A stretch of DNA of 64,000 bases from Megachile rotundata (taxonomy: Eukaryota > Arthropoda > Insecta > Hymenoptera > Megachilidae), in assembly GCF_050947335.1 (NCBI RefSeq), contig NC_134985.1, positions 20,203,190 to 20,267,189 of the forward strand, written 5' to 3'. Under the pieces are notes generated by a model. The model saw nothing but the letters and a program-made list of their open reading frames with translations. It was not told the origin of the DNA and did not search any database. How positions within the stretch are numbered: position 1 is the stretch's first letter; the number at the start of each line of letters is the position of its first letter. A program made the translations under genes and the position numbers. Below are positions 1 through 11,893 of the stretch, piece after piece.

Positions 1-680
1 TGGGAATTTGGGATTTTTGGGATTGATACTGGTGTAATGTAGATTTATGTTATTTTGGTAGTAAATTGAAGAGTTTGGGATTTAGAGATGTAGAGGATAT
101 TGGGAATTTGTGATTTTGGGATTTTAGGAATTGGGGAATGTAGAAATTGGTGGATGTAGGAATTGGGGATTGTGGAATTTGGGAACGTGGGAATTGGGAA
201 ATGTGGAATTGGGGAATGTGGAATTGGGAAATGTGGAATCGGGGAATGTAGAATTGGGGAATGTGGAATTGGGGACTATGGGAATTGGGAAATGTGGAAT
301 TGGGGAATGTGGGAATTGGGGAATGTGGGAGTCGGGGTGTTTGAAATTTGGAATCGTGGGATTTGGGGAATGTGGGAATTGGGAAATGTGGAATCGGGGA
401 ATGTAGAATTGGGGAATGTGGAATTGGGGACTATGGGAATTGGGAAATGTGGAATTGGGGAATGTGGGAATTGGGGAATGTGGGAGTCGGGGTGTTTGAA
501 ATTTGGAATCGTGGGATTTGAGGAATGTGGGAATTGGGAAATGTGGAATTGGGAAATGTAGAATTGGGGAATGTGGAATTGGGGAATGTGGGAGTTGGGG
601 TGTTTGAAATTAGGAATCGTGGTATTTGGGGAATGTGGGAATTGGGAAATGTGGAATTGGGGAATATAGAATTGGTAAAT
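1..680. repeat. G-rich 15-16 bp minisatellite array
   Basis: Units of the type GGAATTGGGGAATGTG are repeated with small variants over most of the stretch, becoming regular from about 130. A less regular cassette beginning GTCGGGGTGTTTGAAAT recurs at about 331, 486 and 594 (the last with GTTGGGG), so the array has a higher-order unit. Long open frames here exist on both strands only because the unit lacks stop codons. The array is cut by the left window edge. Confidence 0.95.
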
Positions 681-1324
681 CCAACTTTGCAAATCCAAGA
701 ACCGCAAAAAGAACCTAAATACTGCTCAACAACTCATATAAAACCTACTACATCAAAGTACCTATGGAAACCCCGAACAAAACACTGTTTACAAGATCAA
801 AAGAAATTCTTCCTAGTTTCTTTTCCACCGTTTCACCGATCGATCTAAAATATTCCCTTTCACGAAACCGAAGATCGGCGGTTCCGGAGGAGGATCTCAA
901 CGGAGGATCCCCATAGAAATCACGGTAAGTCGATCGTTTTGTATTGCTGCTAAACGATAGGAGAAAGGGAAACTGATCACCTTGCTGCGTAAAACGTACA
1001 AACAGACCAAATTGTGCGACTACATTCCAGAGGTAGGTGAAGCGAAAAGGAAAACGAGCAACGAGGTATCCTTTTCCTAGCGGATCGAGGGACCGTGACA
1101 GTGAACTCTCTCTAGATGAGGAATTCCATTCGAATTCGATTCCGTGTCGACCGTGGAGTCTTTTTGGTCTCTTTACGGGCGGAGTTAAACTTGACCGTTC
1201 GTGAGAACATACCTGTGCGTATAATCGAGGACTAAAAAACATTCGAACACTCTCGTTCGTTTGGTACAAATAGTTTATTATGAACGTCCGGTTTATATGT
1301 TTAGTTAATAGCTTTTTAATAGAC
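681..1324. other. unique sequence, no gene recognised
   Basis: This is less AT-rich than its surroundings. A minus-strand open frame of 173 codons (748-1269) has no recognisable domain and no convincing splice context. On the plus strand a perfect donor, CACG|GTAAGT, has its GT at 925-926. It could end an untranslated first exon, but no matching downstream exon was found. Confidence 0.5.
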
Positions 1325-2184
1325 GTACTTAATAAATATGATATGGAGTTGCAGTTTCAAGTGACAAACGTTGTATTAATTTATAGTAAACAAGTGTGTA
1401 GAAAGTCATAGAAATAAATAAAAATGATATGAAGTTGCAGTTTCAAGTAGCAAACATTGTATTTGTTTATTGTCAACAAGAATCGAAAAAATTATAGAAA
1501 TAAATAAAAATGATATGAAGTTGCAATTTCAAGTGACAAACGTTGTATTAATTTATAGTAGACAAGTGTGTAGAAAGTCATAGAAATTGATAAAAATGTT
1601 ATGAAGTTGCAGTTTCAAATAACAAACATTGTATCAGTCTATAGACAGCACGAGTCTCAAAAGTCATAGACATTTATAAAAATGCTATGGAGTAATAATT
1701 TCAAGCAACAAATATTATATTAGTTTATAGTCAACAACAGTCTAAAAAGTCATAGAAATAAATAAAAATGATATGAAGTTGCAGTTTCAAGTAGCAAACA
1801 TTGTATTTGTTTATTGTCAACAAGAATCGAAAAAATTATAGAAATAAATAAAAATGATATGAAGTTGCAATTTCAAGTGACAAACGTTGTATTAATTTAT
1901 AGTAGACAAGTGTGTAGAAAGTCATAGAAATTGATAAAAATGTTATGAAGTTGCAGTTTCAAATAACAAACATTGTATCAGTCTATAGACAGCACGAGTC
2001 TCAAAAGTCATAGACATTTATAAAAATGCTATGGAGTAATAATTTCAAGCAACAAATATTATATTAGTTTATAGTCAACAACAGTCTAAAAAGTCATAGA
2101 AATAAATAAAAATGTTATAAAGTTGCAGTGTCAAGTGACAAACATTGTATAAGTTTGTAGTCAACAAGAGTGCAAAAAGTAACT
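1325..2184. repeat. 86-bp satellite with 344-bp four-monomer higher-order repeat
   Basis: Ten monomers of 86 bp start at about 1325, 1411, 1497, 1583, 1669, 1755, 1841, 1927, 2013 and 2099. Neighbouring monomers differ clearly, for example in GATATGAAG, GTTATGAAG and GCTATGGAG. The four-monomer block 1411-1754 is repeated at 1755-2098, and by eye the two copies are identical. This is a tandem satellite with a recent 4-mer higher-order duplication. No open frame of note is present. Confidence 0.95.
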
Positions 2185-3190
2185 TCCTTTAATCATTTCA
2201 ACTTTCATTTTCCTTCTTCCGTTTTTCCTCGCATAATAAGCTGCAATTAACCGAGTTGTGGTCACTTCTGCGACGTGAAATCCGGAAGGAAGTCTCATTC
2301 CGCCACCAAACGGATGGTTTATCCTTCAGTGTTCTTATTACGTTTGCAACCATTTTTGACACTTATTAATGTTAGCGTGATAGAAAGTGATTAGATCAAT
2401 TTTAACCAATGATTCGAGCGGACGATGATCTTGAATAAAATGCACGAACATTATGTTATGAGATAATCGTTCTTGGATTTCTCTGTGAACCGTTCGAAAT
2501 CGTACGCTCTCTCTTCGAATCTTTCGCATTCTATTATAGAACAATTTTACGAGGATTCCGAAGAAATCTCCGCTTTCGATGCTTCATAAACGATCGTCGA
2601 ACACGAAATATTCTTGGCAATGAACTTTTGTGGGTAAATTAATCGATTATGGTTGAATTTATAGTCAAAGACAATTTTCATTGCAGTGAAAGAGTAAATA
2701 AATCTTAAATGGTCAATAAACACGTCTTCGGACACTCGATCGACATTCGGAAAGGAGGGTCTTGGAGGAGGGTTAGAAAGCGACCATTTATAACGTTTCG
2801 AGTCTAAGGTGACTTTATTTATCTGCCAAGTTTCACCGATATCGCAGTAGCAAACGCTGAAAGCTACATATGCAATTATGCTGCCTGGTGGAATTTTTTC
2901 GGCTGGGAGGTGGAAATGGCAGCCATTTGCATTTGGTCGAAGTCTTGGGAGAGCTGGATAGCTTAGGGGGAGTATAGGACTTGGGGAAATTTAAGATCCA
3001 GATTCTAGGTTTCGTGTTTATACATTTGGGAAGTTGAGAGGGAACATGTGAGAATTTGGACATTTGAGAATTTATGGAGTTGAAAATTTGGAAATTTAGG
3101 GACTTGGGTGTTTAGGAGCTTGGAAATTTAGGAGTTTGAAGGTTTAGAAGTTTAAGAATGTAGAGGTTTGGAAATTTAGGAGTTTGAGGA
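2185..3190. other. unique sequence, no gene recognised
   Basis: This is AT-rich with only short open frames (68 and 62 codons on the minus strand) that show no domain, signal peptide or splice pattern. From about 3000 the sequence becomes weakly repetitive (variants of GAGTTTGGAAATTTAG). Confidence 0.5.
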
Positions 3191-3194
3191 TTTG

Positions 3195-3365
3195 AGGAGG
3201 ATGTTAGGACATGTAGACATGTAGACATGTGAACATGTGGACATTTGGACATTCAGACATTTGGACATGTAGATATGTAGACATGTGAACATGTAGATAT
3301 GTGAATATGTAGACATGTGAACATGTGGACACTTGGACATTTGACCATTCAGACATTCAGACACT
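3195..3365. repeat. short-unit repeat of GACATGTA type
   Basis: About 170 bp are built from degenerate 8-10 bp words such as GACATGTA, GACATTTG and GAACATGT. The minus-strand open frame here (3176-3376) is a by-product of the repeat. Confidence 0.85.
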
Positions 3366-4235
3366 TGTAAATACAAAACTGTGATGACTTAGAAATGAAA
3401 CAAATTACAAATTTGAAAGTACAAATACTTAAGAACATAACACTTAATAAACACAACCTCAAAATCTACGAATCTCAAACTCCATCCACAACAGTAAAAA
3501 ATTACTTCAACTGTCGAAAGTTCTTCTGATCTACTTCGACTCCAAATAAAAGAGTAATTTCCTGATCTACCTCGCCTCCAAATAAAAGAATAATTTCTCC
3601 AACTAAAATTCATACATTTCGTGCGTGCAATTTGCCAATATTTATGGGAATAGTTTAGCCTGCACTTTCAATGATCACTTTCACCTTCCCAGAGCGTTTC
3701 TCGATCGTCTACTTTGAAAATCGAACATTTCAGAATTGAATGACTTTCAAAGGCGTTTTCCATCTCGACACCGACGTTCGAAAGATGAACGACCGGCAAC
3801 AAGAAAGTCCATCGCGTGAATGAGTTAATTGAAGGCAGGGCTGCGCTTTTTACGTTAACGACACACCCACCCGCGCGTGAATTCGTGTATGTGGACCGTA
3901 ACGGCGTGAATGTGAAACCGTATAGGTATACAATAAGTGAGAGATGAAAAAAGAAATTAATTCAGTGAAACGTTCGTTTCTAATCGAGACGGGAAGAAGA
4001 TGCGAGAATATGATATTTCATCTTGCATGGCATCAGCCCTGCGTTATGGGTATCTATCGCTTTTCATGGGATTGTTGGAGTTTCTGAACTTTTATGTTCA
4101 TATATTTTTATTATTTATGTTCTTTATATGAAATGGATCTCCAGGTCTGTAGACTCTACATTGTCAAATCTCTAAGGTTGTAATTATGAATTACGCTGAA
4201 TGTCATCGCTGAGTTGTCCACATGTACAGTCGTTT
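3366..4235. other. unique sequence, no gene recognised
   Basis: No open frame with gene-like features was found. A slightly more GC-rich patch around 3840-3910 contains ACACCCACCCGCGCG, but no promoter or exon could be supported. Confidence 0.5.
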
Positions 4236-5040
4236 ACCCAAGGCGTCATTCATCTGTCCAAACTCTCACCCATTCGAACTCTCACCCATTCAAACTTAAC
4301 CCATCCAAACTCCCATGCATTCAAACTCAACCCATCCAAACTCTCATTCATTCAAACTCAACCCATCTAAACTCTCATTCATTCAAATTCAACCCATCCA
4401 AACTCTCACCCATCCAAACTCTCACCCATCCAAACTCTCACTCATCCAAACTCAACCCATCCAAACTCTCACCCATTCAAATTCTCACCTATCCAAACTC
4501 TCACTCACCCAAACTCTCACCCATCCAAACTCCCACTCATCCAAACTCTCACCCATTCAAACTCAACCCATCCAAACTCTCACCCATCCAAATTCTCACC
4601 CATTCAAATTCTCACCCATCCAAACTCTCACTCATCCAAACTCTCACCCATCCAAACTCTCACCCATCCAAACTCTCACCCATCCAAACTCTCACTCATC
4701 CAAACTCAACCCATCCAAACTCTCACCCATTCAAATTCTCACCCATCCAATCTCTCACTCACCCAAACTCTCACCCATCCAAACTCTCACCCACCCAAAC
4801 TCTCACCCATTCAAATTCTCACCCATCCAATCTCTCACTCACCCAAACTCTCACCCATCCAATCTCTCACTCACCCAAACTCTCACCCATCCAAACTCAA
4901 CCCATCATACTCTCACCCACCCAAACTCTCACTCATCCAAACTCAACCCATTCAAACTCTCACCCATCCAACCTCTCATCTATCCAAATTCCCACCCACC
5001 TAAACTCTCATCAGTCCAATCTCTCATCTCTCCACCCGTC
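4236..5040. repeat. C-rich 16-bp minisatellite (CCCATCCAAACTCTCA)
   Basis: About 50 units of the 16-bp word CTCACCCATCCAAACT occur, with variants such as CATTCAAA and AACCCATC. Because 16 is not a multiple of three and the plus strand of the unit has no stop, more than one plus-strand frame stays open (4214-5170 and 4315-5076). The resulting Asn/Ser/His/Pro/Lys/Leu proteins are artefacts. The array ends about 370 bp before the TATA box of the first secreted-protein gene. Confidence 0.95.
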
Positions 5041-5412
5041 CGTATCCTCATTTATGCATCCATCCAAGAGGCGTGAAGCGGCAGACAAAGAAATGTGGAG
5101 CGTTTACTCGTGTTGCTCGCGTTTTGGAAAGCACATCGGGGCGCGGTCAACCTCTTCTACGAGAGGCTGACGTTCAAATCTCCTAGCCGCAGAGCCAAGT
5201 GAACGCCAACAGAAGAAAGCGTCGATTTCCCCTGAAACAAAAATGTCCAGGTAACGGTGTGCTCGACTGTCCGTTTCGTATCGGCACGCCAGCTTCCCGC
5301 GGCCAATCCTTCTCCATCCTCGCGGGGACTCTAACGGGCTCTTTCCAGGGTTCTAGCCACCCGGTGGGAGGTAGCTCCTTCGTCCAGCCACGATTATGCT
5401 CTTTTTATCTTG

Positions 5413-5420
5413 TATAAAAG
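5413..5420 (+). promoter_or_regulatory. TATA box of the 5608 gene
   Basis: TATAAAAG lies in a locally GC-rich stretch about 195 bp upstream of the ATG at 5608. It is the best core-promoter candidate and implies transcription starting near 5443. No initiator was clearly identified. Confidence 0.55.
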
Positions 5421-5607
5421 AGAACTGATCCGCACGGACCTCCCGCAATTTATCGGCATCGGTTGAAGTACACGGAACATCGCTGGCTCTGGCCGCAAGT
5501 ACCAACGGATCCAACGGCACCCATCGTGTGTCCAGCTCTGTAACTCCAGGATCTGCTATCGGTTTAGGAGATTTTTCTGGTTGAGGCTCTTGTGCTGAGG
5601 AGACAAC

Positions 5608-8202
5608 ATGCGGTTTTTGGTAAGCGAGTTATTTTTGACGGTGGATGGGTCGAGGGTTTGTGGACAGGACAGATATCTGGGGTATGTGTGGATCGAGGGT
5701 AGTTCTGATTCAGTGTTAAATTTGTAAAGGGGGGATTTGTAACTTTGGAGGTTTGGAATTGGTACGTAATCTTCTGAGGGGTTTCGGGGATGATGTCGAT
5801 GGTCTTTTGGACCTACATTTCAGTAGATTTCATGAGAACTATGTTGGTTGAGGTAAGACATAAGGTGGTACATAATTTTGTGACTGGCTTAGAGGATGAT
5901 ATTGGGGTTCTTTTGGGTCTAGGATGCATTTGAATAGATTGCATGAGAATTGAACAAGTTGAGACAAGACATAGGGTGGTGTATAATTTTCTAACTGACT
6001 TAGATGCTGCCATTGAGGTTCTTATGCATTTGGTGTACATTTGAGTAGACTTGATGGGAATTGAAGTTGATGGGAATTCAAGTGGAGGATACTATTGAGA
6101 GCCTCTTGAACCTAGATGCATTTGAGTAGGTTTAATGAAAGTTATACAGCTTGAAATAAGACAGTGGTTAGTACATGATATTGTAACAATTCTAAGGGAT
6201 GAGCTTTGTTTATACTCAGATTGAGAATCTAGAAATAAAAGTTCTAATAATAACAGCAATCTAATTTCAAACAACTTCATTTCGATCGTGAAATTGACTT
6301 TCAATTAATCTTTCCAGGCTTTCTGCATTCTATTTCTGACAATCGGCGAGCCTCTCCTCGTTCTCACGTAAGTACAAACGATTCACGTTTAACGGACCAT
6401 GACAAATTTCTCACGATCACGAATCTTATCGACGTGTACATTACTCCGTTTTGCTCTTCAGTAACAAGGTGGTGCTGGTGATCCCTCAGCAAAACAGACG
6501 AAGTTTCGGACCACCATGGAGACCCGGTCCTATGCGTTACAGAAAATCTTCTCACGATGGCGAGCACTATCATAAATACTATAGCCCACCCATTCATTAT
6601 CACAAAAGACCTGGGCATGGGAATGTGCCCTTCCCTCATGGAGGAGACGATTTTGACCAAGGTCACGAGCAGGTGAATCATGTTCATATACCTTATGGGA
6701 AAGGTATACGTCACGCTATTTCTTATGGCAAGGGCTACATCCCCTATGATCGGGTCAAGGACGCTCTTTCCTATGGTCGGGGAAGGTAAGATCAAAATTT
6801 GTGTATTAATGAGGAGTTTAGGTTAAGTTTAGATTAAGTTCAGACAAGATTATTTTCTGTTCGTGGATGATGAGGACAATGTGTACATACAAATATATAC
6901 AAATTCGTATACATATAAATATTGTATAAAGGGTGATTTTTAGTTAGATTTGTGTATATATTGGATGATTTCAAATTTCATATGTTTGGAATTAAATGTG
7001 ATGTATTATTTATAAATATGATGTATTAGTTTAGTCTGTAGACAGCAATATACTAAGTCATTTTCTATGTATTATTTATTTATTATGCAAAGGATTTGGA
7101 TGCTATAATGCAATGTACTAGTGCATGCATTATCTCATAGCTTTCTCTTTTTAGAATAATTAATGTAATCACCCGAGAATCATATAAGACTACACACTAG
7201 CTTCAGTAAACATAAACATTGAAACGGTAGTTTAAAAATACGAATAGCATGTTGTCACGTAATCCGAAGAAATGATACGTTGCACTCGAGTGTACAAACT
7301 GCATCAATTGTCAATCCTCAGTCATTAAATTACATAAGTGCAGAGAATCGCGAGCAGTGTCTGACCACGAACCGAACGTTCTACTGTCAAGTAGAAATCT
7401 ACGCCCTCCACGTAACTTATACTCCTTCCACCGAATAAAAACCTTAATTCTAAATCGTTACAGACCAGGGTCCCAGGAGTACAAACACTCGGACGCAGAC
7501 TACGAAGCCACTTCGTTCACCTCCTCAGGTTCAGACTACTCCCTATCAGGACATTCCTACGAGTCTCCATCGACACACTCCTACGAGTCCTCTCCATCAG
7601 AAACATACTACACAAACGCCGACAACTTGAATTACAACGAAAGAAGAAACGACGAGAAGAAGTTCTACACATCGAGGTCCATAGAAAAGAACCTAGCAGC
7701 GAACAGTGCCGTCGACTACAACGGCGCAGTGGACAAGGACGAGCTCTTTCTGTTGCAGCAGAAACCAGAATTGTACAAGAACGTCTCTCCGGTGCCACAA
7801 GGTGGCGTTGTGATGCCAACCGGCATACCATCAGCCACAATCGGTGGCAGTAAAGAAGGAATAGTATTAAGAGACTCGGTAGCCTTGGACGAATATCAGC
7901 AGAAGCTGCAAGAAATGACGAAGTCCTGGCCCCAATTTTTCTCCAACTCTGCAACCACTATGGGAAATAATTATAATCAGCAGTTGACAGGAGGTTATTC
8001 CTTGACTCCGTCTTCTAACTTCGGAGGATCTTTCGGGTGGACCTTGAACTATGCTCAGCCTAAGGGCTATGACGTGAAGGAGGAGGTCATGGAACAACCC
8101 CAGGATTTTCGAACCATGCCTATTCAGACTAACCAGTATCAGACTTACTCGGTTCCCATGAACATGGTTGTACCTTCGGTCGTACAGACGGTTCATGGCT
8201 AG
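5608..8202 (+). CDS. secreted protein of unknown function, four exons (374 aa)
   Basis: Proposed exons are 5608-5619, 6318-6367, 6462-6785 and 7464-8202. Donors GTAAGC, GTAAGT and GTAAGA pair with acceptors CCAG, TCAG and ACAG, and the frame runs through all three junctions. Exons 1 and 2 encode an N-terminal signal peptide (residues 1 to about 20, starting MRFLAFCILFLTIG). The mature part opens with a hydrophobic beta-like stretch, TNKVVLVIPQ (21-30), then a His/Pro/Gly/Tyr-rich region (about 35-110). The last exon is Ser/Tyr/Thr-rich at first, then mixed and polar, ending VVQTVHG. There is no transmembrane segment after the signal and no recognised domain. The phase-0 then phase-2 introns match the three neighbouring secreted-protein genes, so it is probably a diverged paralogue. 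A structural extracellular or cuticular role is inference only. The exon 4 frame stays open upstream to 7357, but that part is intronic. Confidence 0.8.
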
Positions 8203-8340
8203 TAGGTTCTTTAGACTTTAATTCGTTATGACATGCATGGAGATCCATGTGCAATTAGATTATGGGCAACTCTTCAATGCATTATGGTAGACTTTTGTTA
8301 TATTGCTGAAAATGTGTTGTATCACATGTTGGGAGTATGT

Positions 8341-8665
8341 AGGGTTGACACATGTTAGAATTTTTGTGTGTTATGTCGCTACATGGGAGTACCATATGTA
8401 GAGTTTGACACATGTTAGAATTTGTGTGTGCTATATCGACACATGGGAGTACCATATGTAGAGTTTGACACATGTTAGAATTTTTGTGTGTTATATCGCT
8501 ACATGGGAGTACCATACGTAGAGTTTGAGACATGTTAGAATTTTTGTGTGTTATATCGCTACATGGGAGTACCATACGTAGAGTTCGACACATGTTAGAA
8601 TTTCTGTGTGCTATATCGCCACGTGTTGGAAGTACCATATGTAGAGTTTGACACATGTTAGAATT
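8341..8665. repeat. 60-bp tandem repeat, left part
   Basis: The unit begins GAGTTTGACACATGTTAGAA and recurs with a period of 60 bp at 8401, 8461, 8521 and 8581. It contains ATATCGCTACATGGGAGTAC and CCATATGTA variants. The last copy begins at 8644 and breaks off after 22 bp, where a G-rich array takes over. The unit resumes at 9183. Confidence 0.92.
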
Positions 8666-9182
8666 GGGATTTGGGAAATGTGGGAATTGAGGAATGTGGA
8701 ATTGGGGAATGTGGGAGTCGGGGTGTTTGAAATTAGGAATCGTGGGATTTGGGGAATGATGGAATTTGGGAATGTGTAATTGGGGAATGACGGAATTGGG
8801 AAATGTGGAATTGGGGAATGTGGGAGTCGGGGTGTTTGAAATTAGGAATCGTGGGATTTGGGGAATGATGGAATTGGGGAATGTGTAATTGGGAAATGAC
8901 GGAATTGGGGAATGTAGGAATTGGGAAATGTGGAATTGGGAAATGTGGAATTGGGGAATGTGGGTGTCGGGGTGTTTGAAATTAGGAATCGTGGGATTTG
9001 GGGAATGTGGAATTGGGGAATGATGGAATTGGGGAATGATGGAATTGGGGAATGATGGAATTGGGGAATGTAGGAATTGGGAAATGTGGAATTGGGGAAT
9101 GTGGGAGTCGGGGTGTTTGAAATTCGGAATCGTGGGATTTGGGGAATGTGGAATTGGGGAATGATGGAATTGGGGAATGATG
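8666..9182. repeat. G-rich 15-16 bp array nested inside the 60-bp repeat
   Basis: GGAATTGGGGAATGTG and GGAATTGGGGAATGATG units are interspersed with the cassette GTCGGGGTGTTTGAAAT (about 8717, 8826, 8966 and 9107). The same cassette occurs in the array at 1-680. The block is bounded on both sides by the same 22 bp (GAGTTTGACACATGTTAGAA plus TT), at 8644-8665 and 9183-9204. Confidence 0.92.
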
Positions 9183-9530
9183 GAGTTTGACACATGTTAG
9201 AATTTCTGTGTGTTATATCGCCACGTGTTGAGAGTACCTATGTTAGAGTATCTACTCGTTTAAACTACACAATAGAATTTCTATGTGCTATATTGCCACG
9301 GATGGGAAGCACACCTCTCATTGCTCAACCTCATAAAACCACTACATCAGCATGCGTTATATTATCACATGTTAAATTTGCTCTGCATTATAATCATGCC
9401 ACGTTGAAACTACACCATGTTAGAATCACCACGTGTTATATTGCCACTTGTACCACACGGTAGAATTTTCATATACCATCACAAATTGTAACATGTTAGA
9501 ATGTAACATGTGTGTTATTTCACAAGTTGT
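9183..9530. repeat. 60-bp tandem repeat, right part, degenerate
   Basis: It restarts with GAGTTTGACACATGTTAGAA and continues as increasingly diverged copies recognisable by ATGTTAGAAT, GTTATATTGCCAC and CACGTG-type words, up to about 9530. The plus-strand open frame at 9194-9463 is a by-product. Confidence 0.75.
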
Positions 9531-10985
9531 AATAGCTATGTTTGATATCACAATGGTCCACGTCACTCATTAAGACGCTATTGCAATATAACGAGAGTCT
9601 ACCGTATTCTTGATTTGATCTGAAATTTTTTTTACGAGTTATTTTTACAAACATTAAAATCGCACGAACTTTAGCTCTAAAGAGGAAGAAGTATCCGTCC
9701 AAAGATTACTGCTTTAAAATTATTCCCCAGTGGGAATAAAGTTTCGTATCTTTCCTTTCTCCGAAGGCGACCATTAAGAAGTTACCACTATAATTAGGTG
9801 AAAATACATAAAATACACTTTCTGACTTCCTTGTCCAATTAAGTCATCGTCACACTTTACAAATTCGGTCATTTCCATTGCAGAAGCCTGTAAATCAAGT
9901 TCATGTTCACCTCGCCGTAACTTCGCTTAATTAGAAGGCTTTTGAAGGCCGTCTGTCACCGGTGAACACGCAATAATTTCTCCGTCAAATTATCAAAGTA
10001 ATTACAACACAATTACTAGTACTCTGTGGCTCTTACTCAAATGGATTCGCTAAGTGACGCAGTAGAAATGGACAAGTGTAGTCAGACGTTTTCAAACTCG
10101 ATCAATATTTCAGGCTTTTTAATTGACAGCACTTAATTGAGGGCAAACGTTGTAGATATTAGAACATTTATTACTGTAAAATATTGTCAATACTGAAATT
10201 CTTATAAATCTGAAATATTGTCAACGTTTATAATTTTGTAAATCTGTAAATATTAAAAGGTTTATCATTTTTGAAATATTGTTAATTCTCAATCGTTTAT
10301 GACGTTGAAAAATTATAAACTCTAAAATGTTTGTATCCCTGTAATGTTGTAAATAATAGAACATTTGTAACTGTACGAACAATTGTAGAATATTAATACT
10401 ACTGTTTATAATTATGAAAAGTTGTTAATATTAAAAGAATCCTGAAATATCGACAATATTATATGAAGTATTTTTTAACGACGGAAAGTTAATTTTTTTA
10501 TTGACTTTAAAAGTTTAAGACCCACATTGTGCGATACATTGATTTAATGGCGTGCAGATATTTCCCACGGTGTTCAAAGTGTTGGCCAATCGAACGGTCC
10601 ATCGATCGGCCAGCTGCTTTAACAAAAAAAGAAAGATAACGATTGAATGCCACGGTCGTGAGGATCACATCTTCCCCGTTTACTTTCACTCGAAGTCCGA
10701 TGACCGGCTGAAACGTTCGAAAGTCGTGAAAGTCGCTCTATCGCGAGAGGACGCGTGATCCTCTCGATCCTTTCAGCTCTCCTCCGCTTCGTCCGCTCAT
10801 GCTCTCAGCTGGTTATGGGAGCCGAGGAACAATCACTCTGCTAAATGCCTTCTCCTTTCGAACAATAACTATTTTAAGCACCGAATAAAAATTAATACTT
10901 TAGCCATCCTAACCTCTAATTTTATCTAAGAATTATATTTAACCTTTTATCGAATATACGTTAAATATGAATCTTGATGTTATTT
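9531..10985. other. intergenic, no gene recognised
   Basis: This is AT-rich. From about 10140 to 10470 there are loose repeats of TAAATATT/GTCAATA type. A small GC-richer patch (10540-10860) has two short opposing open frames (10507-10689 and 10552-10758) with no recognisable features. Neither is called as a gene. Confidence 0.5.
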
Positions 10986-10989
10986 TCCA

Positions 10990-11170
10990 TGTACTGAAAC
11001 CATAAAACAATTATAGTATTATGTATACATAAAACAATTATGATTTTCTGAATACATAAAAGAATTATGATTTTCTGAATACATAAAAGAATTATGATTT
11101 TCTGAATACATAAAACAATTATGATTTTCTGAATACACAAAAGAATTATAACCTTCTGAATACATAAAAG
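10990..11170. repeat. 27-bp tandem repeat
   Basis: About six copies of a 27-bp unit containing GAATACATAAAAGAATTATG and ATTTTCT are present. The minus-strand open frames over it (10961-11233 and 11019-11219) simply translate the repeat. Confidence 0.9.
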
Positions 11171-11794
11171 AATTACAGAAATAATTACAAACATGTAATA
11201 TGTAATGCGTAATGTACACACGTATATAAACATATGTATATGTTACAACATCAAAATAAAGACAAGTTCATAAACTAACATAAACTCCAATATCTGGAAT
11301 ATAACCTCCTATGAATATTACAGTAAACATTTGTTCGAATTAATGAATACAAGTGTCTCTTAAAATCCAAAACGAGTCGGTACTTCAGAAGCTTCGTGAA
11401 AGTCCTACAAAAACAAGAAGTCTCAGAAAAAGAATGCAGAGCGAAAGGAGTTTCAAACTTGCTACAGTTTACATTTAGTTCAGTCAGGTTCGAAAGATAG
11501 TATCGAATTCTCGGTGTAATAAAAGACGGCGCCTTTAAAAGGGCATACAATTATTCAAGACAACGAACAACTTGATAAAACGGTGCGAAAGATCTAGACA
11601 GAACGTGTAGTTTCTTTATAAGGTCTCTCACGCAAGCTGCGAAAAGAAAACACGCAAAAAATACCGGTGGAAACTTCGTGGTACAGATCTGATCAGTTCT
11701 TACGAAACTGGAGTGATTTCTATGTAACGATAGCTTTATTAAGCTTAGGGCAATGTTTCAGATGATTCAGATTGAACGATGATTAACTTTAAGA

Positions 11795-11893
11795 CTTTTA
11801 CTTTTTTAACTGTGCAGAGTTTTACTTTTTTAACTGTGCACAGTTTTACTTTTTTAACTGTTCAGACTTTTACTTTTTTAACTGTTCAGACTT
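11795..11893. repeat. 24-bp tandem repeat
   Basis: Four to five copies of a 24-bp unit ACTTTTACTTTTTTAACTGT plus TCAG are present, with TGCAG and TGCAC variants. No function was identified. Confidence 0.85.

Noticed and set aside
131..707. Gly/Trp/Asn-rich plus-strand and His/Pro/Phe-rich minus-strand frames in the G-rich array
   Set aside because: They translate a stop-free minisatellite, the same kind of protein appears at every such array, and there is no start, signal or splice context.
748..1269. 173-codon minus-strand open frame
   Set aside because: No recognisable domain or signal peptide, and no splice sites or neighbouring gene support it.
4214..5170. 318-codon Asn/Ser/His/Pro-rich frame
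   Set aside because: It is entirely a 16-bp repeat, and an overlapping 253-codon frame is open for the same reason.
7357..7463. Upstream extension of the last exon of the first secreted-protein gene as a separate start
   Set aside because: It begins without ATG inside an intron, whereas the acceptor at 7462-7463 joins the signal-peptide exons in frame.
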